Assembly (NCBI GenBank): GCA_003818205.1
Contig: RPRQ01000053.1
Coordinates: 1-33,261 of the forward strand
Direction: 5' to 3'
Origin: Bacteroidales bacterium
GTDB lineage: Bacteria > Bacteroidota > Bacteroidia > Bacteroidales > Tenuifilaceae
DNA: 33,261 bases
Of the stretch, positions 8,758-17,861 are shown in pieces. Both the position numbers and the translations under genes were made by a program. The stretch's first letter is position 1. Every line of letters begins with the position of its first letter. The notes under the pieces are model-generated. The model saw only the letters and a program-made list of their open reading frames with translations. It searched no databases and had not been told where the DNA came from.

Positions 8758-9837
8758 ATGAAAGTGTTATCAGTTATTGGCTCTCGTTCGCAGCTTATTA
8801 GGGCAGGTGCGGTTAGCCATCAGCTCTTTGCCAAAGGGGTTGATGAGGTGTTGCTTCTTACCGCACAGCATACCGATGATATTATTACCCAGGTATTCTT
8901 TGAGGAGATGGATATTCCAGTACCTAAGTATAGCATTGGCATTCAAAGTACAAATCAGGGTGCTATCCTAGGCAGAATGATTGAGGGGGTTGAAAATGCT
9001 ATAATAAAAGAGAAACCCGAAGTATTGCTGGTTTATGGCGATAGCAATTCAGCTTTAGCAGGTGCTCTTGCCGCAAATAAGCATCAAATATCTATTGCAC
9101 ACGTTGAAGCGGGGTTACGAATTGGCAATTTACAATCCGAAGGGGAGGTAAATAGGCTCCTAACCGATAGGATTTCAAACCTACTTTTTTGCCCATCCAG
9201 CAAGGCTCTTGAAAATCTAAAGAGTGAAGGATTTGAGAATTATACTTGTAAGATTTTTAATGTAGGAGATATTTTACAGGAGGTTGCCTATTATTATGGT
9301 TCAATCTCATCATCAAAATCCGATATCATAAACCGACTAGGAATCAAGCAAACTTATGCGCTAGCAACCATTAACCGACATGAGTATTATGATGATTTAT
9401 CGAAGTTGAAAGGCATTGTTAAAGCCTTGAACACGATTAACCGCGAGCAGCAGGTTATTGTCCCTCTACATCAGAGTAAACTTCGCTATTTTAGGGAGAT
9501 AAATATTGAACCTATTTTTAAAATAGTTCCATACCTGAATTATTTTGATATGGTTGAGCTGCTAAAAAGTAGCAATATTGTGCTTACCGATAGCGGAACG
9601 GTTCAGCGTGAGGCGTTCTATTTCGGAAAATGTAGCGTGATGCTCAGGCATGATACAGAATGGGCAGAGCTGGTTCAGAATGGTTATAGTATGCTCGGTA
9701 GCACCGATTCCGAATTTATACTAATTGCATATAACGAAATGATAAGCCGTAAACCCGATTTCACTGCTGATATTTATGGAAAAGGAAAGGCATCAGAGCG
9801 AATTGCTGAACATCTAACGCATTGGAACGAGAAATAA
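8758..9837 (+). CDS. wecB: UDP-N-acetylglucosamine 2-epimerase, non-hydrolysing
   Basis: Interconverts UDP-GlcNAc and UDP-ManNAc to supply ManNAc-type sugars for surface polysaccharides. The 359 residues show the GT-B-like fold markers of the WecB/MnaA family: the N-terminal IGSRSQLIRAG (normally GxRPQxIK), YGDSNSALAGALAA, HVEAGLR, GEVNRLLTDRIS (equivalent to PEExNRxxxD), and DSGTVQREAFYFGK near the C terminus. The usual RP in the first loop is replaced by RS, a mild departure. It follows the glycosyltransferase closely, so the two are probably co-transcribed. The hydrolysing NeuC-type alternative cannot be fully excluded from motifs alone. Confidence 0.88.
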   Translation: MKVLSVIGSRSQLIRAGAVSHQLFAKGVDEVLLLTAQHTDDIITQVFFEEMDIPVPKYSIGIQSTNQGAILGRMIEGVENAIIKEKPEVLLVYGDSNSALAGALAANKHQISIAHVEAGLRIGNLQSEGEVNRLLTDRISNLLFCPSSKALENLKSEGFENYTCKIFNVGDILQEVAYYYGSISSSKSDIINRLGIKQTYALATINRHEYYDDLSKLKGIVKALNTINREQQVIVPLHQSKLRYFREINIEPIFKIVPYLNYFDMVELLKSSNIVLTDSGTVQREAFYFGKCSVMLRHDTEWAELVQNGYSMLGSTDSEFILIAYNEMISRKPDFTADIYGKGKASERIAEHLTHWNEK

Positions 9838-9906
9838 TAATCGGTATTTTAAGTTTTATAACACTTTAATGGATTCGTAAGCAAACAATCTAAATATCTT
9901 TTTTAC

Positions 9907-9914
9907 TACTTTTG
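9907..9914 (+). promoter_or_regulatory. Possible -7 element for the yfhO-ftsX transcript
   Basis: TACTTTTG matches TAnnTTTG and overlaps the TTG at 9912. If it works as a promoter, the TTG cannot be the start codon and translation begins at the ATG at 9942. The -33 match is weak. Confidence 0.4.
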
Positions 9915-9941
9915 AAGTTTATCCCTAAAAACACTTCCTCC

Positions 9942-12389
9942 ATGAAGCCTGAACTCTTGAAAAAATTCTTTCCGCATATAATTGCAGTAACCCTATTTCT
10001 AATTGCATCATATGCATATTTTTCCCCTTTAATTGAGGGCAAGAAATTAGCCCAGCATGATATTGCTATGTTTATAGGTTCGGCAAAGGAGATTAAGGAT
10101 TATAATGCCAATACTGGTGATGTAACCCTTTGGACAAATAGTATGTTTGGCGGGATGCCTGCTTTTATGATCTCAGTGCCCTACAAAGGAAACCTTTTGG
10201 CGTATGTGAATAGAATTTTAGAGGTTGGCGCTCGTCCAGCAAGCTTTATTTTCCTGACTTTTTTGGGTTTTTATTTGCTACTCCTAGTTCTAGGTATTAA
10301 CCCATGGCTTAGTATTGTTGGAGCCTTTGCTTATGGACTTTCTTCATATTTCTTTATTATAATTGGGGCTGGACACAATTCAAAAATTCATGCTATTGCC
10401 TACGTTGCTCCAATGATAGCCGGTATGATACAAGCATTTAGAGGAAAGTATTTTGCAGGATTTGCCCTTTTTGGATTATTTTTTGGATTGAACCTTTTTA
10501 CAGGACATCCGCAAATAACATACTATGCCATACTAATTATGATTGCCTTGGGCATTTCGTATTTAATTACTGCATATAAAGAAAAACTATTACTTCAGTT
10601 TGGTAAATCTTTTGCAGTTTTAGCAATTGCTGGAATACTAGCATTTGGTGCAAATTTCTCCAAACTTTGGTTTACTTATGATTATGGGAAAGAATCAATT
10701 CGTGGTCCATCTGAACTTACGCATGATAAAGAAAATCGCACTTCTGGCCTTGATAAAGATTATGTAACCGGTTGGAGTTATGGAGTTGCCGAGTCATTCA
10801 ATCTATTAATTCCCAATCTTATGGGCGGAGCATCAGTAACTAATCTTGGCGAAGACTCCGAAACATACAAAATGTTAAAGACGTTAGGTGTACCAAATGG
10901 ACAAGCAAGTTCAATAGCAAAGCAGTCATACACGTATTGGGGGGATCAACCCGGAACATCAGGACCTATGTATATTGGAGCAATTGTGGTTTTTCTTTTT
11001 GTTTTTGGGTTATTTGCTGTTAAAGGGGTAAATAAATGGGCAATCTTAATTATTACCATTCTTGCAATTGCCCTTGCAATGGGTCATAATTTTAAGGCCC
11101 TTACATACTTTTTTCTCGACTATTTCCCTGGTTACAATAAATTCCGATCTGTTACCATGATTAATTACATCGCAGAGTTTACCATGCCATTTTTAGGATT
11201 TATCGCTTTGAAGAAATTGTATGATAATGAACTTGATAAAACAGCTGTAATCAAATCTTTAAAGTGGGCACTAGGGATTGTAGGGGGTATTTGCCTATTC
11301 TTTTTATTGTTCGGTGGAGGAATCTTTGATTTTGTAAGTGCAAGTGACCAACAACTTAAACAATCGCTTGGCTTCCCTGATGAGCTAATAAATGCACTTA
11401 GATCAGATAGGGCTTCGATGCTTAAGGCTGATGCATTGCGCTCACTCATTTATATTTTACTTGCTGCTGGTGCATTATATGCATTCTTTATTAAAAAGAT
11501 AAAACCTTATTACTTTATTGCAGTTCTTGGTTTACTTATCGTTGCCGATATGTGGGTTGTGAACAAAAGGTATATGACAAACGATAAATTTGTATCTCAG
11601 GAGAAGGTTCAAAAACCATTTACTCCGACTTCTGCCGATTTACAAATTCTAAAAGACCCAACCTTAGATTTTAGGGTGTTAGACCTTTCTAGTGGATTAG
11701 GCTCAGCATTTAACGACGCTACTGCATCATACTACCATAAGTCGCTTGGTGGATATCATGGTGCAAAAATGCGCCGTTATCAGGAGTTAGTCGATGAGCA
11801 TATTGCTAAAGGGAATATGGCAGTTCTTAATATGCTAAATACTCGTTATGTAATTCAGCAGGGTGAATCGGGTCCAATAGCCCAGTTTAATCCGCAAACG
11901 ATGGGTAATGTTTGGTTTGTTGATACTGTTCAAATAGTTCCCAATGCCGATGCAGAGATTGCTGCTTTGAATAATTTTAATCCGGCAACCAAAGCCATTG
12001 TCGATTCAAGATTTAAAAAGTGCATCGAAAGTTTTTCACCCTCAAATGATACCACAGGAAGTATTCATCTAACTGAATATTTCCCGAACAGATTGGTTTA
12101 TAAATCGGATACAAGAACTCAAAAAGTTGCTGTTTTCTCCGAGATATACTATCAAAAAGGTTGGATAGTTACCGTTGATGGTAAGGAGCAAGATCATTTC
12201 AGAGCAAATTACGTTTTGCGTGCCATGGTTGTTCCTGCCGGAAAGCACGAGATAGTATTTACCTTTAAACCCAAAATGTTCGAAGTGGGTAAGAGCATCG
12301 ACCTTGCCTCGTCTCTTCTTATTATTCTTGTTTTCATGGGTTGGCTTGCATTTGAGGTAAAGAAAATGCTAAAAGAGCAAAGTGTATAA
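9942..12389 (+). CDS. YfhO family multi-spanning membrane protein
   Basis: A large inner-membrane protein (815 residues from the ATG at 9942) of the YfhO family, which is related to GT-C glycosyltransferases and linked to cell-surface glycan modification in other bacteria. It has about a dozen hydrophobic segments from residue 10 to 560. The first extracytoplasmic loop contains LIEGKKLAQHDIAMF, where GT-C enzymes place their acidic residues. A C-terminal soluble part (SADLQILKDPTLDFRVLDLS, then GGYHGAKMRRYQELVDEHI) precedes a final membrane segment. A TTG start at 9912 would add ten residues but overlaps a -7 promoter match. The next gene, ftsX, follows within 15 bases. Confidence 0.85.
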   Translation: MKPELLKKFFPHIIAVTLFLIASYAYFSPLIEGKKLAQHDIAMFIGSAKEIKDYNANTGDVTLWTNSMFGGMPAFMISVPYKGNLLAYVNRILEVGARPASFIFLTFLGFYLLLLVLGINPWLSIVGAFAYGLSSYFFIIIGAGHNSKIHAIAYVAPMIAGMIQAFRGKYFAGFALFGLFFGLNLFTGHPQITYYAILIMIALGISYLITAYKEKLLLQFGKSFAVLAIAGILAFGANFSKLWFTYDYGKESIRGPSELTHDKENRTSGLDKDYVTGWSYGVAESFNLLIPNLMGGASVTNLGEDSETYKMLKTLGVPNGQASSIAKQSYTYWGDQPGTSGPMYIGAIVVFLFVFGLFAVKGVNKWAILIITILAIALAMGHNFKALTYFFLDYFPGYNKFRSVTMINYIAEFTMPFLGFIALKKLYDNELDKTAVIKSLKWALGIVGGICLFFLLFGGGIFDFVSASDQQLKQSLGFPDELINALRSDRASMLKADALRSLIYILLAAGALYAFFIKKIKPYYFIAVLGLLIVADMWVVNKRYMTNDKFVSQEKVQKPFTPTSADLQILKDPTLDFRVLDLSSGLGSAFNDATASYYHKSLGGYHGAKMRRYQELVDEHIAKGNMAVLNMLNTRYVIQQGESGPIAQFNPQTMGNVWFVDTVQIVPNADAEIAALNNFNPATKAIVDSRFKKCIESFSPSNDTTGSIHLTEYFPNRLVYKSDTRTQKVAVFSEIYYQKGWIVTVDGKEQDHFRANYVLRAMVVPAGKHEIVFTFKPKMFEVGKSIDLASSLLIILVFMGWLAFEVKKMLKEQSV

Positions 12390-12401
12390 TTGGTTTTTAA
12401 G

Positions 12402-13280
12402 ATGAAAAATTCCGAAGGAAAGGTTACACGTCGGCGCTTAAGAAGCTCATCATTATCCTCCATAATCAGCATATCGCTTGTGCTTTTTATGCTAGGGATT
12501 ATCGGTGTTTTAGTTTTTAACGCCAAAAAACTCTCCGATTTTGTAAAGGAGAACATTGGCTTTTCTATTTTTTTACACGATGATATTCGCGAAGTTGATG
12601 CGAATTATCTTCGTAAAACCCTCGATGCATCCTCATTCGTACGATATACCGAGTATATCTCGAAGGAAAGAGCTGCCAAAGAGCTGAAAGAGCAGCTGGG
12701 CGAGGATTTTATTAGCTTTTTGGGGTATAATCCGCTCTCGGCATCAATAGATGTTAGAATGAAAGCCGATTACGCCAATCAGGATAGCATCAATAAGATT
12801 GAAACCTTTTTACTCCAATTCAAACAGGTAAAGGAGGTTCATTACCAAAAATCGGTGGTCAATCTAATTAACGAGAATGTGAGTAAAATAAGCATTGTTG
12901 TATTGGCCTTCAGCGGGCTATTGCTTTTTATTGCGCTTGTACTTATCAACAATACCATTCGACTTTCCGTTTACTCTCGCCGTTTCATAATCAACACCAT
13001 GAAGTTAGTTGGAGCAACCTGGGGGTTTATACGCAAACCTTTTTTAGTTAAAAGCATTATCCATGGACTATACGCCTCACTTATTGCAATCACCATGCTT
13101 TCAGGGTTATTCTATCTGGTTAAAAAGGAGTTTGGCGATCTTGTCGATATAATTGATTATCAGTTTATAATTATTATTTTTGGCATGGTTATCCTATTCG
13201 GAGTGCTAATTAACTTAATTTCCACTTACTTTGCAGTGAATAAATTTTTAAGGCTTAAAGCCGATGACTTATATTACTAG
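12402..13280 (+). CDS. ftsX: Cell division protein FtsX (ABC transporter permease-like)
   Basis: Inner-membrane partner of the ATPase FtsE, which couples divisome assembly to periplasmic peptidoglycan hydrolase activation. The protein has 292 residues from the ATG at 12402; the frame opens at a TTG at 12390. It has the FtsX layout: a first membrane helix (SIISISLVLFMLGIIGVLVF), an extracytoplasmic domain of about 110 residues (KENIGFSIFLHDDIREVDAN onward), then three helices in the C-terminal FtsX domain, including RRFIINTMKLVGATWGFIRK. The partner ftsE is not in this window, as is common in Bacteroidota where the genes are split. Confidence 0.93.
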   Translation: MKNSEGKVTRRRLRSSSLSSIISISLVLFMLGIIGVLVFNAKKLSDFVKENIGFSIFLHDDIREVDANYLRKTLDASSFVRYTEYISKERAAKELKEQLGEDFISFLGYNPLSASIDVRMKADYANQDSINKIETFLLQFKQVKEVHYQKSVVNLINENVSKISIVVLAFSGLLLFIALVLINNTIRLSVYSRRFIINTMKLVGATWGFIRKPFLVKSIIHGLYASLIAITMLSGLFYLVKKEFGDLVDIIDYQFIIIIFGMVILFGVLINLISTYFAVNKFLRLKADDLYY

Positions 13281-13296
13281 TTCAAACTATCATACT

Positions 13297-13560
13297 ATGG
13301 CAAAACAAACAGCACCTACAAAACAATCCGAACAGGATGAAACCAAATTTGCGATTGGCAGAAAGAACTATAAGCTATTACTCATTGGTTTTGCTATAAT
13401 TGTTGTAGGTTTTCTTCTAATGATTGGAGGCGGCTCCAAAGACCCAAATGTGTTTAGCAACGAAATATTCAGCTTCCGACGCATAACCCTAGCCCCAATC
13501 GTTATCATTTTCGGTTTTGCATTCGAAATTTATGCCATTATGAAAAAGCCTAGCGAATAG
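13297..13560 (+). CDS. DUF3098 family small membrane protein
   Basis: An 87-residue protein from the ATG at 13297 (MAKQTAPTKQ). The frame is open from 13264, but that start would lie inside ftsX. A charged N terminus leads to KFAIGRKNYKLLLIGFAIIV, the family signature, then a first hydrophobic segment, the polar loop GGGSKDPNVFSNEIFSFRRI, and a second membrane helix. DUF3098 proteins almost always follow ftsX in Bacteroidota; their role is unknown, and a link to division or cell-wall synthesis is inferred only from position. A clear terminator hairpin follows the stop. Confidence 0.88.
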   Translation: MAKQTAPTKQSEQDETKFAIGRKNYKLLLIGFAIIVVGFLLMIGGGSKDPNVFSNEIFSFRRITLAPIVIIFGFAFEIYAIMKKPSE

Positions 13561-13581
13561 GCTTTTCTAACTTTACGATTT

Positions 13582-13617
13582 AACCTGACATTTTCGGATG
13601 TCAGGGTTTTTTATTTT
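13582..13617 (+). terminator. Rho-independent terminator after the ftsX-DUF3098 genes
   Basis: CCTGACAT, a short TTTCGG-type loop, then ATGTCAGG, followed by a run of six T. It is 24 bases past the DUF3098 stop. Confidence 0.8.
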
Positions 13618-13716
13618 AATAGCACATTAATTATTATAGTGTTTAAGAAGTGGCCACTTAACATTATTGAGGGTAAAATAATTGTTACAGAACTTTCCAA
13701 ATATTTGTAACTACTC

Positions 13717-13796
13717 ACCACTGAGACACGCCTGCCTGGCAGTAGGCAGGTCTGTGTTCCCCGCCTGCCTCACAGCTCGGCGGGCAGGTCTTTTTT
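13717..13796. repeat. GC-rich palindromic repeat cluster before truB
   Basis: Contains CCTGCCTGGCAGTAGGCAGG, ACACGCC near TCTGTGTTCC, and then GCCTGCCTCACAGCTCGGCGGGCAGG followed by TCTTTTTT. It belongs to the same mini-repeat type seen at 73-92 and 5433-5484. The last hairpin with its T-run could also act as a terminator. The 288-bp gap 13561-13848 contains no gene. Confidence 0.6.
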
Positions 13797-13848
13797 ATTC
13801 TTTATTCCGGCTAATGCTGAATAATTAAATATTTTAAAAAAATTAAAT

Positions 13849-14565
13849 ATGATACCTGGCTTTACTAAGGATACCGATTTTCAGGAGGGTGCAATACTCC
13901 TTATCAATAAACCCTACGGATGGACCTCCTTTAACGTGGTGAGCAAGATTAAGCACCTTATTCGCAAAGCGAAGGGGTACAAGAAACTTAAAGTTGGGCA
14001 TGCCGGAACGCTGGATCCCTTAGCTACGGGATTGCTCGTAATCTGTGTGGGTAGAGCGACAAAGCAGGTTGAATCCTTTCTTAAGGATGATAAGGAGTAT
14101 ATCGCAACCTTTCGGCTAGGGCAAACAACCCCATCGTTCGATATGGAAACGCAGATGAATCAGGAGTTCTCCATCGAGCATATCACCTCTGAGCTAGTTG
14201 ATAAAGTGGTACGAAGTTTCTTGGGTGAGCAGAATCAGATTCCCCCTCTCTTTTCAGCAAAAAGCGTAAATGGAACGAGAGCCTACGATCTTGCTCGAAG
14301 AGGGGTTGATATGGAGTTGGCAGCGGTGAAAATTTATTTTCATGAGCTTGAGGTTATTAAATTCGAACTTCCCGATCTTACCCTTCGAATAAAGTGTAGC
14401 AAAGGAACTTATATCCGCTCTCTGGCGAGAGATTTAGGGAAGGCTTTAAATAGCGGAGCTTATTTAGCCGATCTTGTAAGAACAGGAAGCGGTATCTTTA
14501 AATTAGCTGATGCGAAAGGGCTTGATGAATTTGAAAAAAATTTCATGGCAAATGTAACAAACTGA
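13849..14565 (+). CDS. truB: tRNA pseudouridine(55) synthase TruB
   Basis: Converts U55 to pseudouridine in the T-arm of most tRNAs. The 238 residues show LINKPYGWTSFNVVSKIK (the KPxGxTS motif) and the catalytic motif GHAGTLDPLATGLL with nucleophile D56. RLGQTTPSFDME follows, then PPLFSAKSVNGTRAYDLAR and KCSKGTYIRSLARDLG. It is somewhat shorter than proteobacterial TruB because it lacks a full C-terminal PUA domain, which is usual in Bacteroidota. It is followed by queA, and the two tRNA-modification genes are commonly neighbours in this phylum. Confidence 0.96.
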   Translation: MIPGFTKDTDFQEGAILLINKPYGWTSFNVVSKIKHLIRKAKGYKKLKVGHAGTLDPLATGLLVICVGRATKQVESFLKDDKEYIATFRLGQTTPSFDMETQMNQEFSIEHITSELVDKVVRSFLGEQNQIPPLFSAKSVNGTRAYDLARRGVDMELAAVKIYFHELEVIKFELPDLTLRIKCSKGTYIRSLARDLGKALNSGAYLADLVRTGSGIFKLADAKGLDEFEKNFMANVTN

Positions 14566-14756
14566 AAAATGGTACGTAAAAGGGGGACAGTCTTTGAAAG
14601 AATGTTTTACTTTTGTAATCCAATTGATTTTAAGTTGACACTCATATTTCCCATTTTAATTTTAAACTCTTTGATGCCTACTCCTGCATTCTCTGGGAGT
14701 AAGCTTTGTTGTGATTTATAAGATATTTTTTATTACGAAATCTTTAATTTTAAATA
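14566..14756 (+). other. truB-queA spacer with possible promoter and hairpin
   Basis: TACTTTTG around 14608 matches the -7 consensus, but the nearest TTTG is only 11 bases upstream, so the -33 element is doubtful. TACTCC with GGAGTA around 14678-14702 can form a small hairpin in the queA leader. I looked for a preQ1 riboswitch and did not find its pseudoknot pattern. Confidence 0.3.
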
Positions 14757-15806
14757 ATGAAACTCTCACAGTACAAGTACAACCTCCCTCAGGAGCTGAT
14801 TGCAAAACATCCTACAGAAAACCGCGACGAATCGAGGTTGATGATTCTGAATAGGAAAACAAAAACGATTGAGCACAAAATTTTTAAGGATATTATTGAC
14901 TACACCAACGAAGGGGATGTTTTCGTTTTCAATAATACCAAGGTTTTTCCTGCACGCCTTTATGGGAACAAGGAAAAAACAGGAGCTGAAATTGAAGTCT
15001 TTTTGCTTCGAGAGCTGAACAAAGAGCAACGTTTGTGGGATGTACTCGTTGATCCTGCTCGTAAAATAAGAATTGGAAATAAGCTTTACTTCGGCGAAGA
15101 CGATTGTCTTGTTGCTGAGGTTATCGATAACACCACCTCACGCGGACGAACCCTCCGATTCCTATTCGATGGATCATACGACGAGTTTAAGGAAACGCTT
15201 TACCGACTTGGTGAAACTCCTCTCCCCAAGTTTATCCGCCGCGATGTAGTTCCCGAGGATAGAGAACGTTATCAAACAGTTTATGCTAAGCACGAAGGGG
15301 CTGTTGCCGCACCAACCGCTGGCTTGCACTTCAGCCGCGAACTGCTTAAAAGACTCGAAATTAAGGGTGTTCATTTTGCTGAGATTACGCTACACGTTGG
15401 CCTCGGTAACTTTAGAACCGTTGACGTTGAGGACCTCACCAAGCATAAGATGGATTCGGAGCAGATTAGCATTCCTATGGATGCCGTTGATATTGTTAAT
15501 GGGGCAAAGCAGAATAGGAAGAGCGTTTGTGCTGTTGGCACAACAGTACTACGTACCCTCGAAAGTTCAGTCTCTACCGATGGTTACCTGAAACCCTATA
15601 GCGGATGGACCAATAAGTTCATTTTCCCTCCCTACGATTTTAGCGTACCCAACATGATGGTAACAAACTTCCACTTACCGCTTTCAACCCTACTTATGAT
15701 GGTTTCGGCGTTTGCGGGTTACGATTTTCTCTTTGATGCCTATAAACTAGCCATTAAAGAGAAGTATCGCTTTGGAACCTATGGCGATGCTATGCTAATT
15801 CTGTAA
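14757..15806 (+). CDS. queA: S-adenosylmethionine:tRNA ribosyltransferase-isomerase QueA
   Basis: Transfers and isomerises the ribosyl group of SAM onto preQ1-modified tRNA, giving epoxyqueuosine, the penultimate step of queuosine synthesis. The 349 residues show the family pattern throughout: the N terminus [71 protein letters not shown] and the C-terminal [20 protein letters not shown] followed by TYGDAMLIL. Length and both ends match the family. A bidirectional terminator follows, separating it from the convergent ars operon. Confidence 0.97.
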   Translation: MKLSQYKYNLPQELIAKHPTENRDESRLMILNRKTKTIEHKIFKDIIDYTNEGDVFVFNNTKVFPARLYGNKEKTGAEIEVFLLRELNKEQRLWDVLVDPARKIRIGNKLYFGEDDCLVAEVIDNTTSRGRTLRFLFDGSYDEFKETLYRLGETPLPKFIRRDVVPEDRERYQTVYAKHEGAVAAPTAGLHFSRELLKRLEIKGVHFAEITLHVGLGNFRTVDVEDLTKHKMDSEQISIPMDAVDIVNGAKQNRKSVCAVGTTVLRTLESSVSTDGYLKPYSGWTNKFIFPPYDFSVPNMMVTNFHLPLSTLLMMVSAFAGYDFLFDAYKLAIKEKYRFGTYGDAMLIL

Positions 15807-15828
15807 TCAGCATATTTCAATTTTTTTT

Positions 15829-15858
15829 CAAAAAACTCTACAGTGTAGGGTTTTTTGA
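15829..15858. terminator. Bidirectional terminator between queA and acr3
   Basis: AAAAAACTCTACAGTGTAGG followed by GTTTTTT forms a CTACA/TGTAG stem flanked by A- and T-runs, so it can terminate both convergent transcripts. Confidence 0.75.
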
Positions 15859-15877
15859 TTATTGACCAATTGCCGCA

Positions 15878-16948
15878 TTAAAAATATTTCTTCTTAAAGT
15901 AAAACGCCACGCTCACCAACCCAATCATCACAGGAACCTCAACCAACGGCCCAATAACCGCAGCAAAAGCTTCGCCTGAATTGATTCCAAAAACTGCGAT
16001 TGCTACTGCGATTGCCAACTCAAAGTTATTGCTTGCTGCGGTAAACGATAAAGTTGTTGATTGCTCGTAGGTTGCTCCTACCCTTTTACTCATAAAGAAT
16101 GAAATAACAAACATCACCACAAAGTAGATAAGTAAAGGGATTGCAATTAGTACAACATCCAACGGAATTTTGACAATATACTCCCCTTTAAGCGAGAACA
16201 TCACTACGATAGTGAATAGCAGTGCGATTAGTGTTAGCGGGCTGATTTTAGGTACAAATTTGGTGTGATACCACGTTTTGTCTTTTACCCTTATAAGTAT
16301 ATATCGTGTTAGGAACCCTGCAATAAAAGGAATTCCAAGATAGATAAAAACGCTTTCAGCAATCTGCCCGATGGTTATGGCCTCAACGCTGCTATTAGTA
16401 GGAATTCCAAACCATCCAGGTAGAACTGCAATAAAGAAGTAGGCATAAACTGAGAAGAATAGAACTTGAAAAATAGAGTTGAAAGCCACCAATCCAGCGG
16501 CATACTGAGTATCGCCCTTAGCCAAATCGTTCCAAACAATAACCATGGCAATGCACCTAGCCAAACCAATCATGATAATCCCATACATGTAGGGAAGGTT
16601 GGCATTATTCTCGCCAGGAAAAAGTTTGAATAGTGCTATAGCAAGAAAAAACATCAAAACAGGGCCAATAACCCAGTTCTGAATTAAGGATAAGCCTAAA
16701 ACCTTTGTGTTTCTAAAAACATCTCCTAGCTCCTCGTATTTTACCTTAGCAAGAGGTGGATACATCATTACTATGAGACCAATTGCTATTGGGATGTTTG
16801 TTGTGCTTTCGGGTGATGACTTGAGCGATTCCCAAAAATCAACTATTGCAGGAAAAAAGTAACCCGATAAAACGCCGATTGCCATTGCGGTAAATATCCA
16901 CAGGGTCAAATATCGGTCTAAGAAGTTAAGTCGTTTGTTTGAAGGCAT
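15878..16948 (-). CDS. acr3: ACR3 family arsenite efflux permease
   Basis: Exports arsenite, As(III), across the inner membrane. The 356-residue protein has about ten hydrophobic segments and the ACR3 signatures: [20 protein letters not shown] at the start, [32 protein letters not shown], and [13 protein letters not shown] with the conserved cysteine (C132) needed for arsenite transport. [20 protein letters not shown] is near the C terminus. It is the last gene of the ars operon; an 84-base gap carrying a 12-bp hairpin separates it from arsM. This is ACR3, not the unrelated ArsB antiporter, though ars operons sometimes label it arsB. Confidence 0.95.
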   Translation of the reverse strand: MPSNKRLNFLDRYLTLWIFTAMAIGVLSGYFFPAIVDFWESLKSSPESTTNIPIAIGLIVMMYPPLAKVKYEELGDVFRNTKVLGLSLIQNWVIGPVLMFFLAIALFKLFPGENNANLPYMYGIIMIGLARCIAMVIVWNDLAKGDTQYAAGLVAFNSIFQVLFFSVYAYFFIAVLPGWFGIPTNSSVEAITIGQIAESVFIYLGIPFIAGFLTRYILIRVKDKTWYHTKFVPKISPLTLIALLFTIVVMFSLKGEYIVKIPLDVVLIAIPLLIYFVVMFVISFFMSKRVGATYEQSTTLSFTAASNNFELAIAVAIAVFGINSGEAFAAVIGPLVEVPVMIGLVSVAFYFKKKYF

Positions 16949-16977
16949 AATCGATTGTTTTTAATGTGCCAATAAGA

Positions 16978-17016
16978 CAATATGCCAATTAAAACATGAA
17001 TTCCATTGGCATATTG
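16978..17016. repeat. Perfect 12-bp hairpin between arsM and acr3
   Basis: CAATATGCCAAT, a 15-base loop, then ATTGGCATATTG. A related TGTGCCAATAAG lies just next to it at about 16965, making it part of a TGCCAAT repeat family. It is inside the operon and could attenuate or stabilise the acr3 part of the mRNA; there is no T-run for a terminator. Confidence 0.6.
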
Positions 17017-17033
17017 ACCCATTGAGTAATTGA

Positions 17034-17861
17034 TTAATTGACAGCTTTTATAGCCGACACAGTAATACTAAATATCCCTAATTCACCTTTTTCAAATCGT
17101 GTAATATCCTCGTTTTCCATATATCTAGAAAGTATTTCTTTGGGAACTGAAATCACTTTTTGTTTATGAATAGTGACTTTACCAAAGCCCTGATTCTTGA
17201 TAATATCGAGATATTCATCTATATCGATGGCACCAGAAACACAACCAGCATACATTTCAGCATCTTGGCGAAGATTTTCAGGTAAAACCCCCTTGATTAC
17301 AACATCAGAGACACAAAAATGTCCTCCCTTTTTAAGAACCCTCATCATTTGCTTAAAGGCTTTGTTTTTATCAGGAACTAGATTTAATACACAGTTCGAA
17401 ACGATGACATCAAACTGTTCGTTATCCAATGGCATTTCCTCAATATCTCCTTTTATAAAGTTAACATTGGTAAATCCTAGCTTATTATTGTTCTCGATTG
17501 CTTTGGTTATCATCGCATCGGTAAAATCAAGCCCAGTTACCTTTCCTGTATCACCCACTATTGCACGAGCAACAAAGCAATCGTTACCAGCACCAGAGCC
17601 AAGATCTAAAACGCTATCGCCAACCTTAATTCCGGCATATTCAGTTGGAATTCCACATCCTAAGCTTAAGTCGGCATCAGGATTGTAACCCTTAAGCGAG
17701 TCATAATTCTCGCTAAAGATGGTATAGGTTGAATCGCCACAACAACTGCTTGCTCCGCAGCACGACGAGGCATTCTGATTTTTACTTTGATTGGCTATTA
17801 AGCTGTATTTCTGTTTTACAACCTCTTTAATGTTTTTTTTATCCGCAGCAGCTGCATCCAT
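17034..17861 (-). CDS. arsM: Arsenite S-adenosylmethionine methyltransferase ArsM
   Basis: Methylates As(III) with SAM to mono-, di- and trimethyl forms. The 275 residues carry a class I methyltransferase fold (VLDLGSGAGNDCFVARAIVG, then TGLDFTDAM). The four cysteines typical of ArsM are present: C69 in GCGIPTE, C95 in GNDCF, C157 in SNCVLNLVP and C207 in YAGCVSGA. The N terminus adds a SSCC-G-ASSCC cluster (C34, C35, C40, C41) that could hold extra arsenite. The start overlaps the end of arsC by 23 bases, indicating translational coupling, and the overlap encodes the CSCCG tail of ArsC in the other frame. Methylarsenite produced here is the kind of compound the second metalloid block could export. 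Confidence 0.95.
   Translation of the reverse strand: MDAAAADKKNIKEVVKQKYSLIANQSKNQNASSCCGASSCCGDSTYTIFSENYDSLKGYNPDADLSLGCGIPTEYAGIKVGDSVLDLGSGAGNDCFVARAIVGDTGKVTGLDFTDAMITKAIENNNKLGFTNVNFIKGDIEEMPLDNEQFDVIVSNCVLNLVPDKNKAFKQMMRVLKKGGHFCVSDVVIKGVLPENLRQDAEMYAGCVSGAIDIDEYLDIIKNQGFGKVTIHKQKVISVPKEILSRYMENEDITRFEKGELGIFSITVSAIKAVN

Noticed and set aside
14566-14756. preQ1 riboswitch upstream of queA
   Set aside because: A small hairpin exists but not the A-rich tail and loop pairing of known preQ1 classes; queA is also not a usual target.
15430-15470. Possible CRISPR or tandem array anywhere in the window
   Set aside because: No regularly spaced direct repeats with unique spacers were seen; the repeats present are isolated palindromes or protein-coding blade repeats.
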